Of a DNA stretch of 64,000 bases, positions 1-11,442 are shown piece after piece (the first letter of the stretch is position 1; the number at the start of each line of letters is the position of its first letter). Location of the stretch: contig JANUWF010002362.1 of NCBI GenBank assembly GCA_026120185.1, positions 186,001 through 250,000 on the forward strand, read 5' to 3'. The notes beneath the pieces are model-generated. The model was not told the DNA's origin, ran no database searches, and worked only from the letters and a program-made list of their open reading frames with translations. Source of the DNA: Voacanga thouarsii. Lineage: Eukaryota > Streptophyta > Magnoliopsida > Gentianales > Apocynaceae. Made by a program: the position numbers and the translations under genes.

Positions 1-25
1 ACTCATCATCTGGGGATGGTTGAGA

Positions 26-193
26 ATGGCACCCAAGCGCCATGTAACCACATCAAGCAGGAGAATTTCGGAAGCAGACCAAGTGGCACTGAAAGTTGAG
101 ACAGCCCAGATGCAATCACCCAACCGGGGTAATAGGAGTGAACCAGAGATGGGAATAGGGACTGAAGCACCGGTTGATATGTCAATGGGATAG
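26..193 (+). CDS. 55-codon frame ahead of gag (element A), ends in TAG
   Basis: Open frame of 55 codons starting MAPKRH and ending DMSMG, then TAG at 191-193. Four codons later, in the same frame, comes the ATG at 206 (MAEILQ) that begins gag proper. Element D has the same arrangement: a frame starting MAPRCR, also exactly 55 codons, ending DVTMG and TAG, then four codons and an ATG. The residues between differ widely but length, stop codon and spacing are the same. It is either an upstream ORF or a gag N-terminus reached by readthrough of the amber codon. No function is known to me. Confidence 0.55.
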   Translation: MAPKRHVTTSSRRISEADQVALKVETAQMQSPNRGNRSEPEMGIGTEAPVDMSMG

Positions 194-205
194 TCATTTA
201 GTAAG

Positions 206-1950
206 ATGGCAGAGATTCTGCAGACTCTGTACGGAGCTGAATATGAGGTGTTCACCGACCACAAGAGTTTGAAGTACATCTTCACTCAGAAGGATCTGAA
301 CTTGAGGCAACGAAGATAGATGGAATTCTTGAAAGAGTACTGCTGTCCAATCAACTACCATCCCGGGAAGGCCAATGTCATAGCTGATGCACTAAGCAGA
401 AAAGTCAGTATAGCCAGACTAAGAGTGCGGGAAATTTAAGTGGTTCAACATATGTTGGATAGAAGGGAAGAAATGCAAGAGGGGAGGATTGTCTTTAGCA
501 ACCTGAAGTTGGTACCGGATTTAAGATGGAAAATTGTGGAAGCTCAACAAAGCAACGCGGAGTTTCAGCTTTTCAAGGACAATGAGCTTAAACAGCCAGG
601 TAGTGAATTCTGACAAGACGAAGAGGGAGTTTTACACTTCAAGGATCGGTTGTGTGTACCCGGAGAGCAGCAATTGAAGGACAGAATTTTGGAAGAGGCG
701 CACAAGAGCAAGTACGCCATTCATCTGGGGGAAGTCAAGATGTACCAGGATCTGAGGAGAGCCTATTGGTGGCCCAGACTAAAGCGGGATGTGGTCAAGT
801 ATGTCTCGACTTGTCTTACCTATCAAAAAGTCAAAGCAAAGCGCAAGAAGTCAGTGGGACTATTGCAACCATTGCCAATACCGGAATGGAAGTAGGAGGA
901 GGTGACCATGGACTTTGTCACCAGACTTCCCATGTCAAGGACCCAGAAGGACGCCATATGGGTAGTGGTGGATCGACTAACCAAGTCGGCTCATCTCATA
1001 CCAGTAAATGTAAGAACCTCCATGGAGAAGTTGGTTCAGACTTATGTGCGGGAAATAGTCCGACTGCACGGAGTACCTTCGAGTGTTGTGTCTGATCAAG
1101 ACCCGAGGTTTACGTCTCATTTTTGGGACAAGTTTCAAGAATCAATGGGGTCGAGTCTGAAGTTCAATACGACGGCACATCCGCGACCGATGGGTTGTCA
1201 GAAAGGGTTATACAGATATTGGAGGATATGCTGAGGGCCTGTGTTCTAGATTTCGGGGACAAGTGGATAGAATGTGTACCATACGCGGAATTGTCGTATA
1301 ATAATAGCTACCAAGCTTCAATTGGGATGGTACCCTATGAGGCTTTGTATGGGTGCAAATGCCAAGTACCGTTGTATTGGAGTTGGTCAAAAGAGGGTCA
1401 CGTATGCAAAACCAGAGAATTTTGTGTCCAAGAAATGTTAGATAAAGTAAAATTGATCAGAGAAAGGTTAAAGGCGGCTCAGAGCCGACAGAAGAGCTAT
1501 GAGGACAACCGGCGGAAAGAATTGGAGTTTCAAGTCAGGGACAACGTATTTCTGATATTGACACTGAATAGAGGAATCTTGAAACATCCGAAGGGTAGAA
1601 AGTTGAATCCGAGGTATTTGGGGCAGTTCCCGATTAAGGAAAGGATTGGGCCGGTAGCATGCCGATTGGACTTGCCAGATGGGTTGACGGGAATCCATGA
1701 TGTGTTTCATATGTCACAACTGAAGAATTACATTGTCGATCCCGGTCATGTTCTCAATAGCGAGCCATTAGTGTTGCAACCCGATCTGAGCAATGTGGAG
1801 AAACCCATGTGAATAGTGGACCGCAGTATCAAGAGTCTTCGCAACAAGCAGATACCGATGGTCAAGGTTCAGTGGGAGAATCATGGAACGCAGGAAGACA
1901 CATGGGAATCCAAAGAGTGGGTTAAACAGAAGTATCCCGATTTGAAATAG
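206..1950 (+). pseudogene. Deleted gag-pol of element A: RNase H and integrase
   Basis: The gag start (MAEILQ) joins directly to the end of RNase H ([20 protein letters not shown], about 227-285; PGKANVIADALSRK to about 403). An H2C2 integrase zinc finger follows (about 690-835, with TCLTYQK), then the integrase core (VTMDFVTRL near 901, VVDRLTKSAH near 963, VVSDQDPRF near 1084) and the tail (RYLGQFPI, DVFHMSQLKNY), ending KYPDLK at 1950. In-frame stops lie at 319, 436, 611, 893 and 1810. A frameshift near 1180-1200 lies inside the segment that carries the catalytic Glu. The tail resembles the chromodomain-like ends of plant chromoviruses. It cannot make an active enzyme. Confidence 0.9.
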
Positions 1951-1960
1951 TGGTATGCTT

Positions 1961-1996
1961 GAATTTCGGGACGAAATTCCTCTAAGGAGGGGAGGA
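1961..1996 (+). promoter_or_regulatory. Polypurine tract with upstream hairpin (element A)
   Basis: The purine run 1984-1996 (AAGGAGGGGAGGA) directly precedes the 3' LTR and is the plus-strand primer site. Just before it, 1961-1979 is a perfect inverted repeat, GAATTTCG-GGA-CGAAATTC. Element D has the same inverted repeat at the same place and B has a variant with both arms changed. Confidence 0.8.
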
Positions 1997-2242
1997 TGTG
2001 AAACCCCAGTCGAAACCAACCTTAGAGTAAGGGGGTTGGGATGCATATCATATTTTATTGCATATTTAAATATATTTTTATAGGATTTTATGTGCTTTGG
2101 ATTTGTGTTTTATAGTCTCAAGGGCTTAAATGTGTTTATTGAGTAAGAATGGCAAAATGGTAATTTTTTCTTGAGGTGAAAATAGGGAGATAGCTTGAGG
2201 ATTAAATAGGAAAAATATTTTGGAGAGAAAATAAAAATAAGA

Positions 2243-2314
2243 GTTGTTGTGGTTTAGTGGTTAGAGCTTTGGAATTAATTCTTGAGGTCTTGGGTTCAAA
2301 TTCCATCATTGGAG
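2243..2314 (+). other. tRNA-like block with A and B boxes in LTR A
   Basis: TGGTTTAGTGG (2250-2260) fits the Pol III A box and GGTTCAAATTCC (2293-2304) fits the B box. Their starts are 43 nt apart, as in a tRNA gene. The D-arm-like segment (GTTT..GAGC) and the TGGGTTCAA T-loop resemble a glutamate-type tRNA; acceptor pairing is poor. The same block occurs in the solo A LTR and in LTRs D and E. It is a tRNA-derived relic or Pol III promoter, not a functional tRNA. Confidence 0.6.
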
Positions 2315-3881
2315 CTTTAGCATGATTAAATTTTATTTTTATTTGGGAAGGTTACATTTTCGGCTTTGTGTGCTTTAGAGAAGAGTAGAGGTGTTGTCCT
2401 AGGAGAGACATGATAGGAGTATCCTAATCCTACTCTTGTAACATACAAAAGCTTCTAAGGGATTCATACCCTTTTTAATCTATAGCTTTCTTTAATTCTT
2501 AGACAATTAGGTTGTTTGATTTGCAGAAGCCAATTTCATTCCAAAAAAATTGCAGCAAAGTGCTATGACTTTGAAGGTTTCGAATATGTCCATATGGGTC
2601 ATCTTGTTGGCTGAAAATGGGGAGGAGTTTTAGAAGGTTCCCAAAAGAATTTATCTCCATGGTTGAACCTTCAAAACTCCAACCTAGCTGTGTTCATTTC
2701 CTTCACGTGTAAACTGAAAATTTTTCCAGCTTCTTGTCCAGTCCAAGTGTTGAAATTTTCAGCCGCATTTACCTCTTAAATTCTACCGAAAAATGGCCAT
2801 TTCACTTAGCTTGAAGACTGTAAATCCTAGCCGAAATCGAGCTGCACAAATGTTGTGCAAACCAGAAAATTTTTTAGCCAAATTCGTAGCTTAGGTGAGC
2901 TTAAACCAAGCTGTTCTTTTCCAATTTTCTCCTAACACCTTAGCCAAGTTTTTCCTCCATAAAGAAGGCTGGAAACCAGCCTTAAAAGACCTCTGAATAC
3001 CCCTTCAAATACATTGCAAATTGACTGAACAATGGCAAAAAAATCTGCCCAAAATTTTCCTTCATTTTTTTGCAAAAACTTCTTTAGAACAGCCATGAAC
3101 TGAACTCTATTATCTTCCCCAGCCTTCTGCTCAAAAAACTAGTCATGGCTACCCCTAAAGTATCTCCATCAATTACTCCAATCAAGCCCTTGATTGAAGA
3201 CCAAAATTCCAACAAACATTTTTAGTAAACTACCATAAATCATCACTCAAATAACCAGAAATCTCCTCACCATTGTACTCTATATTTTTGGCCACCATTA
3301 AGCTTCTTCAAACAACTTTCATCCAACAAAAACTCTGAGCAACCAGTCGGCCACTAGAGCTTCCCAAAAGCTCTCCATTGATCAAGATCTTCTCGCCATA
3401 TTTTGTTTCCAAATTTGGTTCCCTAAAATATTCTTTTAGGATTTCAACAACTAACCTTTCTTTTTCCTTTCAAACCAGAAAAATCATCTACCAAAACTAC
3501 TCAAACAATTCAGCCATTGCAATCCTTCAAAATTTTGACAGCTTCAAATCAAAATCTCTCCATTCTCTTCAACTTTCAAGCACACATAGAACAGTAAGAA
3601 CACCTATTCACATCTCTCGCCTAATACCACTCCAAACCACTTAAATCTTCTTCAAAAAAAAATTCCAAATTTCATCTACTCACTGCCATGAATCCATCCA
3701 TACCACTTTTAACATCAAACTCCAAATCCAACTCTCTCTTTTGGATAAAAAAAATCAGTATTTTTGTGAAGGCTCAAGAACACCTTCAAGGTAAGTTTGT
3801 TCAATCAAATTCATCTTCACTAATCTTCAATCTCTAAAGAATATATATGTGTATAAGCATGCTAATGGACTCTCTTCTTCT

Positions 3882-3886
<5 letters not shown>

Positions 3887-3933
<47 letters not shown>
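3887..3933 (+). repeat. (CT)n microsatellite in LTR A
   Basis: About 23 uninterrupted CT units. The solo A LTR has a shorter AG run at the matching place (about 61416-61440), so the tract length differs between copies. Confidence 0.97.
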
Positions 3934-3935
<2 letters not shown>

Positions 3936-5555
3936 CTGAATACCCTCTCCCTCTTGGCCAAATGATTTCTTCATCAATGGCCATGCTTTCTTCATCTCCC
4001 TTGGACGGATCTAGTCACCTAGCAGTTGAGATTCGTTCGAAACGCCTCCAAGGTACTCATCAATCAAGTAAGCCTTTTCAACCCTCCTTTTAAATTCTAG
4101 ATCCATGTTTCTATGATGATATTGGTAGGAGATGGATTATTTATAGGATTTGAGCATGTATTTTTGTGATGAGTTGAGATTGAAGCATGAATAAATGTGC
4201 GTATATGATGGAGATGGGATTTATGCATGAGTTGATTATCTTGGTTGATTGTATGTTGTTTTAGGGTTTAATGCATGTCTCCGTGTCGTAAGTTGTATTG
4301 GTGATCAAGTATACTAGAGATTTTGTAACCTATGGTGAATAGGATTTATATTCATGTATGATTGTTAAAGCCATGATTATGTTTATGCTCGTAGAGGTTG
4401 GATCATGCCTTGGTAAATTTAGATCTATGCTTTTATCCATGATTTGAATGATTTGATAAATTGAAGGGGAGTATATGTTCATGATTGTGGTTAGCAATAG
4501 AAATATGATCATGATCTAGTTGTCCCTAAGCTAATTTTATTTCATCAATAAAATATTTAATATTATAATTTTTGCTAGTAAATTCGAAAACCCAAGGAAG
4601 ATTGATTTGGATTATTATACAATAAGGATATATTAGTCAAATAAATGATAGCTTTTATTAAAGAAATAAAATATATTGATATTATATATAATAATAATAT
4701 CAAATAAAGCCTTTTATATAAATAGTCATAATAAGTAAAAATATTACTTTTGTAAGTCTTATATTCATAAATATCATTAAAATTTAATATCTTTAAATTA
4801 TTATCTTTTAATCAAAACCTGTTAAAATTTATTTATTAGCTTTCAATCAAGACCCATTAAAATTTATTTTCAACTAATTTTAGTTATCAATTATTTTCAA
4901 ACAATTAATTATTAATTTATATAATACCACCTAGGACCCTTCATCAAATAAACTCTAATTTATTTATAGCAAGATTTAAACCTTCAATTTATTAGTACCT
5001 ATTTCCCAAAACCCTAATTATTTTAATACCAAACTAGACTTATCTTATAAACCCTTTATTTATTTTCTAGCCTTAAAGCGTGGGACTCTAAGATCATGAT
5101 TGTAGTAAGTTGAGCTAGGATTATTTGTGAAAGTGAATGGCTTGAGTTTAATTATGGCTTATATTTACCCCCGGCAGGGTTAGGTCAGCTGTTGGAGACC
5201 TTTATTTTATCTCGAGCAAAAGATCAGGTAAGCTCCTGCATAAAACCTATTTGATGCAAAATGATTACTATGGCAAGCCAAATGTAGAGTGTGTGGACAC
5301 TCACTTTTGTAAAGGCAATTGAGGATTATCTCCTTTCTTAGTTCAGGCAAATAAATTGTTTGAAAATCAAAGGGCAGTTTTACTCAAACCCTAAACTCTT
5401 TCTAAAACTAGATTTGCCCCAAACTTTAGAAATCCTTAATTGCCATTTTCAAGTAGAACTATGTTCTTTTCATTTTCCACCAAGTGGAATAAATTACGTT
5501 AAGTACTCAATAAGGGTGGACTGCTACGACTAGTCTTTGATGGGTTAGGGTAAGT

Positions 5556-5582
5556 CTCTCAGTAGGTGGCCACCTTTGAGGG
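5556..5582. other. Conserved LTR hairpin, copy in 3' LTR A
   Basis: CTCTCA and TGAGGG flank the palindrome AGGTGGCCACCT. Matching hairpins with other outer-stem bases lie at the same relative place in the solo A LTR and in LTRs D and E. Confidence 0.55.
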
Positions 5583-6289
5583 GTAAGTCCTCCTCGGATA
5601 AGATGTCAGTTTAGTAGGTCGTGCCGGTCCGTGCTAGCAAATTTTAGTCAGGTGGACTGTGTGTTGCCAGAATGGACAATCAGTTTAGTTTGGGTGTAAA
5701 GAAGGACAAGTATCTCACTCGGTAGGCCGATTACTTACTTTTGTCAGTCTACACAAAGTGTGGCATTCTGACCGTTGCATGATTATGGGGTCCAACATTT
5801 GGTAACCCATGACCACCTTCTGAGTGGTTGATTTTATTGAACATGTATGGTTGGAAAAGCCAAAACACCACTCTTGATTTTGACTATTGTTTATTGCTTG
5901 CTAATATTTCTCTTATGAAGATTTTACATCTTGTATTCACGAACTGTTTTCACTGGACACTCAAAGCACACACGGACTTACTGAAATTTTTTTATCTCAT
6001 CACCCTTTTCACCATGATTTCAGGTCGATCCTGCTATGGGGATAAGTAGCTAGTTGTTGCCTGCCTTGGAAGATTTTCTGATATTTATTTTGTGTAATGC
6101 TTTGGGAGTTGAGAGTGAACAATTTCTATTTTGGATTTGTTTTTGAATTCTTAGATTGTAATAAGTTTTAAGTTTAAAGTATTGTTTTATTTCTATTTTT
6201 CTGATTGTGTGACCTAGTTATAAAGACCCCTTTCCTTTGGATTGGACGACATCCCCAGCCCTGTTGGGCCTAGGTAGTGGGGTGTTACA

Positions 6290-7089
6290 GGAAATTAAAT
6301 GTGTTTAATTAAATGTTTAATTAAATGTCCCTAAGAAAGGATGTGGTTTGAATGCTAGCTTTTTATCTACAATATTTTCTTTTTCCGTTGATAGTGCTCT
6401 TGTCTATCCTCAATCTCTTTAACTTTATGAAAAGCATTGTTGATTCAAGCTTCATTACTTCTTGTTATTGGTGTTTTTGTGGGTATTATTTCTTGACCTC
6501 TAGTGTCTATTCAACTATTTGTTAAGTTTGAACATCTTTGTGTTTAGAGAAACTAACAAGTGGACTAACACCTTTTTCTTAGGGAGGAATTTGGTTAAAC
6601 AAAGTGAGTACTTAAGTGAAGAAAAAGGTAAGAGGGAAAGAGTATTAATCAAAAGAACTGAAAGAGTGTAAACATGAGAGTTGAGAGGAAACACTGAGGA
6701 ATGAAGTGATAAGATAAACTCTTTTGTTTTTAACCCTTTTTGTAGCTACATTATCCTTACAACCCCAATTATAACATAAGGAGAGGAAGTTTCTCGATTA
6801 AACCTTGGCGGAACAACTAGGTAGCCTGATGAGCCAGAAGATCTCTGAGAAACACTGATGTCATTTTAATGGAGTATGGAGAAAATATGGAGAGAAATGT
6901 CATAACTACGAGCACAGCAGGGCCAAACTTCCAATGCTACCTAACGGAGGGGACAGGATCTACCAGAAGCCTTCAATACCCTTCCACTAAATATGTAACC
7001 TAGGGAAGAATGGGATGATTATTCTGTTGAAGGATATCAGCCTCTGCCAATAGGAGGAGGAATGATAGGAATCAAGCCAACCAAGCAGT
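6290..7089 (+). other. Gypsy gag-leader fragment (G-like)
   Basis: No intact gene. The stretch 6540-6780 resembles 8800-9030 of element G (shared order of words around agtactta, gagtattaatcaaaag, aaacatgag), so this looks like the leader and gag start of a related element, into which A inserted. A short coding-like run near 7000-7060 is too degenerate to assign. Confidence 0.45.
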
Positions 7090-7317
7090 TTAAACTTAAG
7101 AAGGAAAAGCAATAATACAAGGGCTAATAACAAGATCAAGGACCAAGAGACTCTAAGGCGATATCCAAATGCTCATTGATAATGGAAGAGATTTTGAGTG
7201 AAGAAGGTGGCCGCGAACGTAATTTGATAAACATCCAAGTGGAATCCCAACAACAGCCAATGCCTGCACCAAAAAGAGCAAAAGAGGGAGAAAACGCTGA
7301 AATCCATCTTCCAGTTT

Positions 7318-7512
7318 CAACATGGCGCCGGCCCCAATAGGCACACTTGGTGCCAGGTGCACTCTGCCAACCAAAATGCTGGAATTCCAGTGCTAACTTG
7401 GCACCAAGTCCAACACCTACTCCTGGCACCGAGTCCAGTTGGACACAGTGCTGGGATTCTAGTTCTTACCTGGCACTAGGTCCAGCACAGCTCCTGGCAC
7501 CTAGTCTAGTCA
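7318..7512 (+). repeat. GC-rich imperfect tandem repeat in LTR G
   Basis: About three diverged units built on words such as TTGGCACCAAGTCCA, CTGGCACCGAGTCCAG and CTGGCACTAGGTCCAG, in an otherwise AT-rich region. The 13-mer GGCACTAGGTCCA also occurs in the leader of copia element H. The 65-codon open frame here looks like a by-product of the repeat. Confidence 0.6.
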
Positions 7513-8129
7513 AGCAAGACCCTTGTTTTATCGATTTTTACTAATTTCTCCACATTTCCTTTATTTTAAACACTTTGTAAAGACCCTTTAAGCCCTTAAA
7601 TTATCCTGGGGCCTTAGTAGTTACTTAGTTATGGTTAGGGTAGTATAAATACATCTTTTGTGATTTAACAATTCAATTCATTACATTATTTCAAATTGTG
7701 AAAGAGAGCTTTGAGAGGTTTAACCTCCTTGTTCATATTGTTCAAGACCTTACTTAAGGTTTAGTCCTCCCTATGTATGAGTCTTTAAAACCTTTGGATA
7801 ATCCAATGTGGTTTCTCTTGATTAGGTCTTAGTTGCTTTATTCCTCTAAGGTTTTATCTTGAATTTCATTGCTTGGGTGCATATAGTTCTACTTCTCTTT
7901 TTCTTGATTTCCTTTGCTATGACAAGGATATTTGGGTGAATTTATAGTGGGTCTTTCTATACTTCTTGTGGGTATTTGATGCTTTGTTCTTCAAAGTTTG
8001 CTAGGGAATAGTTAGATAGTTTTCTTTCTTCTTTTGCCATAAATTTTCACTGTTAGGGCTATCCAGGGTTTTACCCATTTGATTGCCTATGTTTACAAAT
8101 TAGCCAATACAAGATCATATTAAAAAGTT

Positions 8130-8142
8130 TGGTATCAGAGTA
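8130..8142 (+). promoter_or_regulatory. Primer-binding site of element G
   Basis: TGGTATCAGAGTA matches the initiator-methionine tRNA 3' end used by many plant LTR elements and lies just after the probable LTR. Confidence 0.7.
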
Positions 8143-9027
8143 AGGAAAGCCTTAATTTTAATCAAAGCTTAACATTAAGAAAAGGAGCCCTACAAGTTGA
8201 AAAAAATAGGAGAATCCCATAACTCAAAAACATGCTCAAAAACAGTCTTGAAATCTTTGTTATATCTTGATTTTTCTTTGAGAAAATTACTCCTTGATGT
8301 TAAGATAATCCTTGGGAACAAATTTGTCTTGTGATTTTGGTGAAAATGGGCTTGAATATGGGTGAAAATATTGCTTATTCTTAAGTGACAGGATTGCAAC
8401 CAAAATGTTTGATAAATGTTTTATGGAGAAATTTGTGGCTTTAGTTGTGAGTTTTAACTTTTAATTTTTCATTCATTGGAATGTTGAGACTTGATATATC
8501 ATTCTATTGTTAAAATCCATGCTTATTAAACTCATCCTTGCCATTGCACATTTGTGGTAGGCATGTTCTTCCTATTCCTATCTACTAGTCTTTCTTGTTT
8601 CTTGTTCTTGCTAATTCTTATTCGTTTCTTGTTTAAAATTGATTTTTCATATTTTAGTGATTGTTCTTGCACTATTTAAGTCCTTGTTCTTTGAAATTCT
8701 TACTTGACAAACTTGTTTGCTTAGGGTGCCCAACAAATGTTTGTTGAAATTCCCCTAAGACCCCCTAATTGAAAAATCCATTAAATTTTGTTGATTCACT
8801 TAGTTGGACTAAATATTTGGCTATTGGGGAGGATTGGATTGAACAAGAATGTTTAAGTATTGAGAAAAAGGAAAGAGTGAGAGATTATCATCAAAAGAGC
8901 CAAAGAGGATAAACACGAGTGTAGAGTGAAAACTATTGAGAGTAAACACGCAAGGGAGTGAAGATATGAACTACTTCTTTTTATTAATCTCTTTTGTAGG
9001 TATAACTCCTTGAGTAATTCCATTGCC
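8143..9027 (+). other. Untranslated leader of element G
   Basis: AT-rich non-coding stretch between the primer-binding site and the gag ATG. I see no gene in it. The last 230 bases resemble 6540-6780. Confidence 0.6.
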
Positions 9028-9710
9028 ATGGCACATGAACATGAACTTTCTAGACCTAATCCAAGTGGTTTTAGTAGACCACAAGAAGAACCACTTGATG
9101 CTAGGGGTTTGCGAGATGATTTGCAAGCTATGATGAGAACTATGTAAAGTGAGTTTCAACACATAACAAGGAAGTTAATGGGATTGAGGAATCAATTTGG
9201 AACCTCTTCTACCGTTGCACAAAGAAGAGGTCAAGAGAGATTTAAAGCCCCTAATCCTAGAATGGGGATGATGATGCCCATACTCCTCTATTGAATGCTC
9301 AACAAGTTGAAGAGTGGGATGAGCACTCCAATGGGAGATTCGAACAAGCTCCCATGAGAGGGGGTAGGTAGAGTATGAGAGAAGGATGAGATAAGGGTAA
9401 AGGAAGGAATGGGCGAAATAATCCAAGAGGGTTGGAAAGAGAATTTGATGGAGTTGATGAATGGTATGAGGGAGAATATGGTAATGCATATGGGGAACTC
9501 AATAGATGATGGGACAATAGAGGAGGTAGGAGAGAAGGAAATGATGGGGATAGGGAATTGAACCATATCAAGTTGAAGCCACAAACATTTATAGAAAGAG
9601 TGATCTTGAAGCCTATTTTGAATGGGAGAGCAAAATGGAGACATACTTTGAATGCCATACGTATAGTGAAAGATCCAAGGTGAGGCTAGCTATGTTGGGG
9701 TTTATGAAGT
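9028..9710 (+). pseudogene. gag of element G, interrupted by F
   Basis: ATG at 9028 opens MAHEHELSRPNPSGFSRP. The frame has stops and at least one shift (near 9595), then reads SDLEAYFEWESKMETYFECH and LAMLGFMK, which is the core of plant Ty3/gypsy capsid proteins. It stops being gag at 9711, where the LTR of copia element F begins. The rest of this gag is not present to the right of F. Confidence 0.75.
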
Positions 9711-11427
9711 TGTTGGATATCTCAAGCTCGTATCCTATACGACACAGCAAAAGAATAAACGAGATACCATCCTAGGACCTACCTATGTGTGGAAAACAAG
9801 ACATAAAGATAAAAAAGGTAGCAGCTTTTTACCTTTGTTTGAACGTCTGAAGAACAAAAATTTCTTCTTCAAGTTAAGGCGTGATCCAGCAATCCTCTTG
9901 TGCAAACTCCACAAGAGTTGGACGTCTAGCCACTATAATTACAGTGTGTGATTATCTCTAACAATAATCCACACAAAGGAATACTCAAGCACCAAAATAT
10001 TTCTGTGCTAGTAGAAAAATAAGGTGGCTAGGGTTGATTTATTTTTCAGGAAAAACGAGAAAATGAAAGGGAAGAAGAAGCTGTTGTTTTTCGTGTGTCC
10101 AAAATCTCAGCTAGGGTTTTATGTGACTCTACTATATGTTACACGAAATTTCCCTCCCAAAACTAAGAATTCTAATTCTATTAGAATTCCTTAATTGTAA
10201 TTGGAAACATCAAGTTCTCACAATTACAACTTGGACCACAAATTATGACTAATTATAATTTGTCCACAATAACTTCTCTTTCTCTCAATCAACCCCACTA
10301 TGTTATCAAATAACATCTTGAGTATATAATCCTCTATTGTGTGTGACCTATTAGGTTTCCCAGTCAATTGGTAGCGGACATGAATTAATCCAAACATCTT
10401 TGAGATTAATAATCCATAATTAATTAGAATTAATCCTATTAATTCTAATCAGGATTGGTTTATTAATTCATCAATTAATAAACCTATATTCCCAGATCAT
10501 GAGTAGTATCTAGAAATACATCATGACCACCCAAGAGTCCAGGAAGTCAAGTGGCTTGACATGAACCCTTCAATAACAAACTTCAGTGCAATTAACTCAT
10601 TTCACCATACAATATCTCATTCGGTTTGGAGTATGGAATTAGTGCCAACTCCCTCTAGAATTAATTCTGGCCTGAATACAATAGTACTTGTATCAGGAAC
10701 CCACTTCTCTAGATGTGTATCAATTGGAACTATTTCTAATACACAATTGCCTTGGCCAAGACTTCTTGAGTAGTAATTCCTACAAGTGGCCGTGAGATAT
10801 TTGCCCTTACTATTAGGAGTGGTGAATCCTTTATTGACCATCTCAACTACTTTCATTTAACTCACAATGTACCTAATATCCATCCTGTAGACAGCCCTCA
10901 ATCGAGCTCTAGAGATTGGAATCAAAGCACAATGCTCAGCAAACAAAGTACCTTAGAGATCTTAAGACTAAGAATACTTGCACGTTTGTTATATTGAGAT
11001 TATATCATTGGCACTAAATAGTTATCCATGTGATTATCTTATAGCTAGGTCATCCAATGAACTTGTTCTACTAACAAGCATCCACGTGTTAACTTTGAGT
11101 ATCTCAATACTCACGGATATGAGAACCACCGCCTGATCAAATCAGGAAGTCTAACACATGCTAGTCTTAACGCATTCATGATGTCATATCTCATTAATAC
11201 TGTGACTAGGGACTATTTAAATACTAACACCATCTAGTGTAGTAGGAATCTCATATTATGATCTCTATCATGATTTCCTTAACACAGTGTTGTACTATAG
11301 ACTTTATCGAACAGTTATATTACCTAAAGTAAACATAAGAAACTGTAAGATAAATAATGCCTTTTATTAAAATAAAATGTGTCATATACAATGTACAAGT
11401 GATTGCCTCTAGGGCACAACACTAACA
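9711..11427 (-). repeat. 3' LTR of element F
   Basis: On the plus strand it starts TGTTGGATATCTC and ends CACTAACA, 1717 bp. It matches 17005-18702 along its length with scattered substitutions. A donor-like AAAG|GTAAAA lies on the minus strand at 9832-9831, 120 nt from the LTR end. Confidence 0.92.
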
Positions 11428-11442
11428 AACTCCCACTTGCAC
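11428..11442 (-). promoter_or_regulatory. Polypurine tract of element F
   Basis: On the minus strand this reads GTGCAAGTGGGAGTT directly before the 3' LTR, the typical copia plus-strand primer. Confidence 0.85.

Larger units (their letters stand above)
1..6289 (+). mobile_element. Ty3/gypsy element A, 3' part with internal deletion
   Basis: This is the right-hand part of a Ty3/gypsy retrotransposon whose 5' LTR lies before the window. In order it holds a gag leader frame, a short gag start, RNase H, H2C2 zinc finger, integrase, C-terminal integrase tail, polypurine tract and 3' LTR. Gag, protease and most of RT are missing because gag codons run straight into RNase H near position 225. The RNase H, integrase and tail resemble those of element D closely, so both belong to one chromovirus-like (Tekay/Del type) group, but their LTRs differ. 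The target duplication would begin GGAAA at 6290; the other copy is outside the window. Confidence 0.9.
1997..6289 (+). repeat. 3' LTR of element A (about 4.3 kb)
   Basis: The LTR begins TGTGAAACC after the polypurine tract and ends GGGGTGTTACA. A second copy in reverse orientation is the solo LTR at 59059-63398, which fixes both ends. At 4293 bp it is long even for plant gypsy elements. It holds a tRNA-like block near its start, a CT microsatellite, a very AT-rich stretch (about 4540-5000) and a conserved hairpin near the end. A TATA-like run lies near 4712. No protein-coding gene is evident inside; short frames such as 3378-3644 look like chance. Confidence 0.92.
7090..9710 (+). mobile_element. 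Ty3/gypsy element G, 5' part
   Basis: Contains a probable 5' LTR with a TATA-like TATAAATA at 7644-7651, a primer-binding site at 8130, an untranslated leader and a gag start. It is cut at 9710 by copia element F, and no matching 3' part appears on the other side of F. The left LTR boundary could not be fixed, so 7090 is approximate. Confidence 0.6.

Noticed and set aside
2243..2314. A functional tRNA gene
   Set aside because: Boxes and spacing fit, but acceptor-stem pairing is poor and copies lie inside LTRs.
7347..7544. 65-codon Pro/Ser-rich frame
   Set aside because: Produced by the GC-rich tandem repeat of LTR G; units differ by frame-changing steps.
9175..9658. Overlapping minus-strand frames of 104-119 codons
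   Set aside because: They lie antisense to the gag of element G and are rich in Ser/Pro/Leu from a purine-rich sense strand.
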